DNA of 7,419 bases from Nocardioidaceae bacterium (GTDB taxonomy: Bacteria > Actinomycetota > Actinomycetes > Propionibacteriales > Nocardioidaceae), in assembly GCA_020438665.1 (NCBI GenBank), contig JAGQUE010000363.1, forward strand, positions 1 to 7,419. The letters are read 5' to 3'. Below, in pieces: positions 5,847-7,419 of this stretch (position 1 is the first letter of the stretch; every line of letters begins with the position of its first letter). The position numbers and the translations under genes were made by a program. A model generated the notes under the pieces. That model made no database searches. It was not told where the DNA came from and saw only the letters and a program-made list of their open reading frames with translations.

Positions 5847-6818
5847 TCAGCCGAGTGCGGAGATCGTCCAGGAGGCCTCGCCGGTCGTGCCCGGGCCGAG
5901 CAGCCAGAGCCCGGTGTCGAACCGATAGCGGCCGGTGTTGAGCGCGTCGGGAGCACACGTCATCGGCTCGACGGCGAGCCCGAGCCGATCGGCGGGTGTC
6001 CCGGCGGCCCCAGGGATGTCGGCGGTGTGGATCTGCACCCAGGGGCAGGCGGCGTCCCAGGTCATCGCAACGCCGCGACGGCCCGGCGCGGTGAGCGTCA
6101 CCGTGACGAGTCCGCGCTCGTTGCGCCGCAGCCCCGTGAAGGCGTGGTCGATCATCACCTCGCCGAGGGCGCGCGGCTCACGGAAGTCGAACCGGGCCGG
6201 GTCGGCCTCGACGCCGACGAGGTCGACGGGGAGCAGTCGGTCGTCGGTGACGCTGAGCACCTGGTCGGCCGGCAGGTGCAGCGTCCAGGTGTCCAGGGGG
6301 AGCGGGCCGGCGACCAGATAGGGGTGGGGTGCCACGCCGACGGGGGCGGTCGTCGCCGACAGGTTGGTGGTGCGGACGGTCTGGGTGAGGCCGTCGTCGC
6401 CGAGGGCGTACGTCGTCTCGACCGCGACGCGCCAGGGATAGCCGGCCTGCGGCTCGACCACCGCCGCGAGAGTGACCGAGGAGTCCGACTCGCCCACGCC
6501 GGAGTCAGACCCGGCGACGGCCCGGAAGTCCAGCCACACCGCGAGGCCGTGGAGCGCGTTGCCGCGGTCGGGCTCGGTCAGCGCGAGCTGGTGCTCGACG
6601 CCGTCGAGCTCATAGCGCCCGTCGGCGACCCGGTTGGGCCAGGGGGCCAGCGTCGCGCCACGGAACCTGGGCCGCAGCTCGTCGGCCGCGAACGGGACGA
6701 CGAGGTCGCGACCGGCGTGGCGCAGCTCGCGCAGGCTGGCGCCCACGCTGGCCACGGTCGCGACATAGTCGCCGTGGACGAGCAGGTGCTGACGCCCCGA
6801 CAGCGGTGACTGAGTCAT
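5847..6818 (-). CDS. Aldose 1-epimerase (mutarotase) family protein
   Basis: A 323-aa cytoplasmic enzyme of the GalM-like superfamily, which interconverts alpha and beta anomers of aldoses. Visible family motifs in order: PWPNRVADGRYELDG (59-73, substrate-binding N-R...G), NALHG with His90, APHPYL with His165, and LAVEPMTCAPDALNTG with Glu284. The two histidines and the glutamate match the catalytic set (His acid, second His, Glu base) of aldose epimerases. The form with APHPYL and EPMTCAPDA resembles the YihR-like subgroup. The length is normal. I chose the ATG at 6818, 8 nt after the araA stop; the in-frame ATG at 6866 would overlap araA by 40 nt and add an arginine-rich stretch unlike the family. 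No strong ribosome binding site is seen, so coupling to araA is likely. Its place behind araA suggests L-arabinose or a related aldose as the substrate, which is inference. Confidence 0.92.
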   Translation of the reverse strand: MTQSPLSGRQHLLVHGDYVATVASVGASLRELRHAGRDLVVPFAADELRPRFRGATLAPWPNRVADGRYELDGVEHQLALTEPDRGNALHGLAVWLDFRAVAGSDSGVGESDSSVTLAAVVEPQAGYPWRVAVETTYALGDDGLTQTVRTTNLSATTAPVGVAPHPYLVAGPLPLDTWTLHLPADQVLSVTDDRLLPVDLVGVEADPARFDFREPRALGEVMIDHAFTGLRRNERGLVTVTLTAPGRRGVAMTWDAACPWVQIHTADIPGAAGTPADRLGLAVEPMTCAPDALNTGRYRFDTGLWLLGPGTTGEASWTISALG

Positions 6819-6826
6819 GTCCGCGC

Positions 6827-7419
6827 TCAGAGGCCGGCGGCGAGCCGGTAGTAGGCGTGGTTCCACCGCAGCTCGTCGCGGAAGCCGCGCACGGTGGTGG
6901 CCTCATCGATCACGAGCAGCTCGGTGCCGGCCATCTCGGCGAAGTCCCGGAAGACCTCGATCCCGACCGACGTGGTCATCACCGTGTGGTGGGCGGCCCC
7001 GGCGGCCAGCCAGCACGCGGCCGACGTCGCGAAGTCCGGCGCCGGCTCCCACACCGCGCGGCCCACCGGCAGCAGCGGCAGGTCGGGGGCCTCGACGTTG
7101 CGCACGACGTTGGCGACCAGTCGGAAGCGGTCGCGCAGGTCCGACATCGCCACCACCAGGGCCGGCCCGGGGTCGGCGGTGAAGACGAGTCGCACCGGGT
7201 CCTCGCGGCCGCCGATGCCGAGCGGGTGGATCTCCAGCCGTGGCCGGGCGGTCGTCAGCGACGGCGCCACCTCGAGCATGTGGGCGCCCAGGATCAGCTC
7301 GCGTCCCGGGACGAGGTCATAGGTGTAGTCCTCCATCAGGCTGGCCCCACCGGGCAGCCCCGCGCCCATCACGTTGGCGACGCGCACCAGGATCGCGGTC
7401 TTCCAGTCGCCCTCGGCGC
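6827..7419 (-). CDS. araA: L-arabinose isomerase, C-terminal part (5' end beyond window edge)
   Basis: Converts L-arabinose to L-ribulose, the first step of bacterial arabinose catabolism (araBAD-type pathway), and needs a divalent metal such as Mn2+. The frame is open to base 7419, giving 196 visible residues of a protein usually near 500; the GTG at 7387 is an internal Val. The first visible stretch, [12 protein letters not shown], is the highly conserved AraA segment. Following E. coli AraA numbering by eye, the metal-binding Glu306 (AEGDW), Glu333 (MEDYTY) and His350 (LGAHMLEV) are all present, as is the late His motif AGAAHHT that holds the fourth ligand. EIHPLGIGG and the terminal [15 protein letters not shown] are also diagnostic. 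The residue after YTY is Asp and the one after MLEV is Ala, where I recall His and Cys in many homologues. An aldose epimerase gene follows 8 nt downstream on the same strand. Confidence 0.95.
   Translation of the reverse strand, partial: AEGDWKTAILVRVANVMGAGLPGGASLMEDYTYDLVPGRELILGAHMLEVAPSLTTARPRLEIHPLGIGGREDPVRLVFTADPGPALVVAMSDLRDRFRLVANVVRNVEAPDLPLLPVGRAVWEPAPDFATSAACWLAAGAAHHTVMTTSVGIEVFRDFAEMAGTELLVIDEATTVRGFRDELRWNHAYYRLAAGL

Noticed and set aside
5562..6809. Long plus-strand open frame (415 aa) opposite the epimerase gene
   Set aside because: It is a GC-rich antisense shadow; the minus strand has all the catalytic motifs of an aldose epimerase.
6819..6866. Epimerase start at the ATG at 6866
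   Set aside because: It adds 16 arginine/proline-rich residues and overlaps araA by 40 nt; the ATG at 6818 fits the family and leaves an 8-nt gap.

Overview
The window is high-GC DNA with dense, overlapping genes and frequent GTG starts. That is typical of an actinobacterium. The Tad-pilus gene order and the secreted-protein types suggest something Nocardioides-like, but this is inference and no taxonomic marker is present.

Positions 1-3918, plus strand: the distal part of a Tad (tight adherence, Flp-type) pilus operon. It runs from the C-terminal half of the TadA/CpaF secretion ATPase (cut by the window edge) through TadB and TadC (inner-membrane platform) and a 63-aa pilin-like protein to two TadE-like pseudopilins and a short TadG-like protein. 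The genes are packed with 1-4 nt stop/start overlaps. The exception is the pilin-like gene, which sits behind a 15-nt gap with its own purine-rich ribosome binding site. All four small C-terminal products carry an acidic-X-Gly / hydrophobic-helix junction resembling a prepilin-peptidase site, but the residue at +5 differs in each. The prepilin peptidase, the N-terminal half of TadA and any CpaE-like gene are not in the window.

Positions 3919-4044: a convergent intergenic region. It holds a perfect 16-bp inverted repeat with a 7-nt loop, probably a bidirectional terminator without a U-tract, and a smaller hairpin just past the minus-strand gene end.

Positions 4045-7419, minus strand (read from right to left): the C-terminal part of L-arabinose isomerase (araA, cut by the edge), an aldose 1-epimerase 8 nt behind it, a secreted 439-aa protein of seven delta-60 repeats that probably forms a closed seven-bladed beta-propeller, and a 123-aa secreted protein with two cysteines. 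The first two fit an L-arabinose catabolic operon: the epimerase interconverts sugar anomers and the isomerase makes L-ribulose. The last two look like exported proteins of unknown role.

I see no mobile element, CRISPR array, tRNA or rRNA. Nothing here clearly amounts to a new system. The points most worth a second look are the non-canonical prepilin set, the ring-closing layout of the delta-60 protein and the convergent hairpin.
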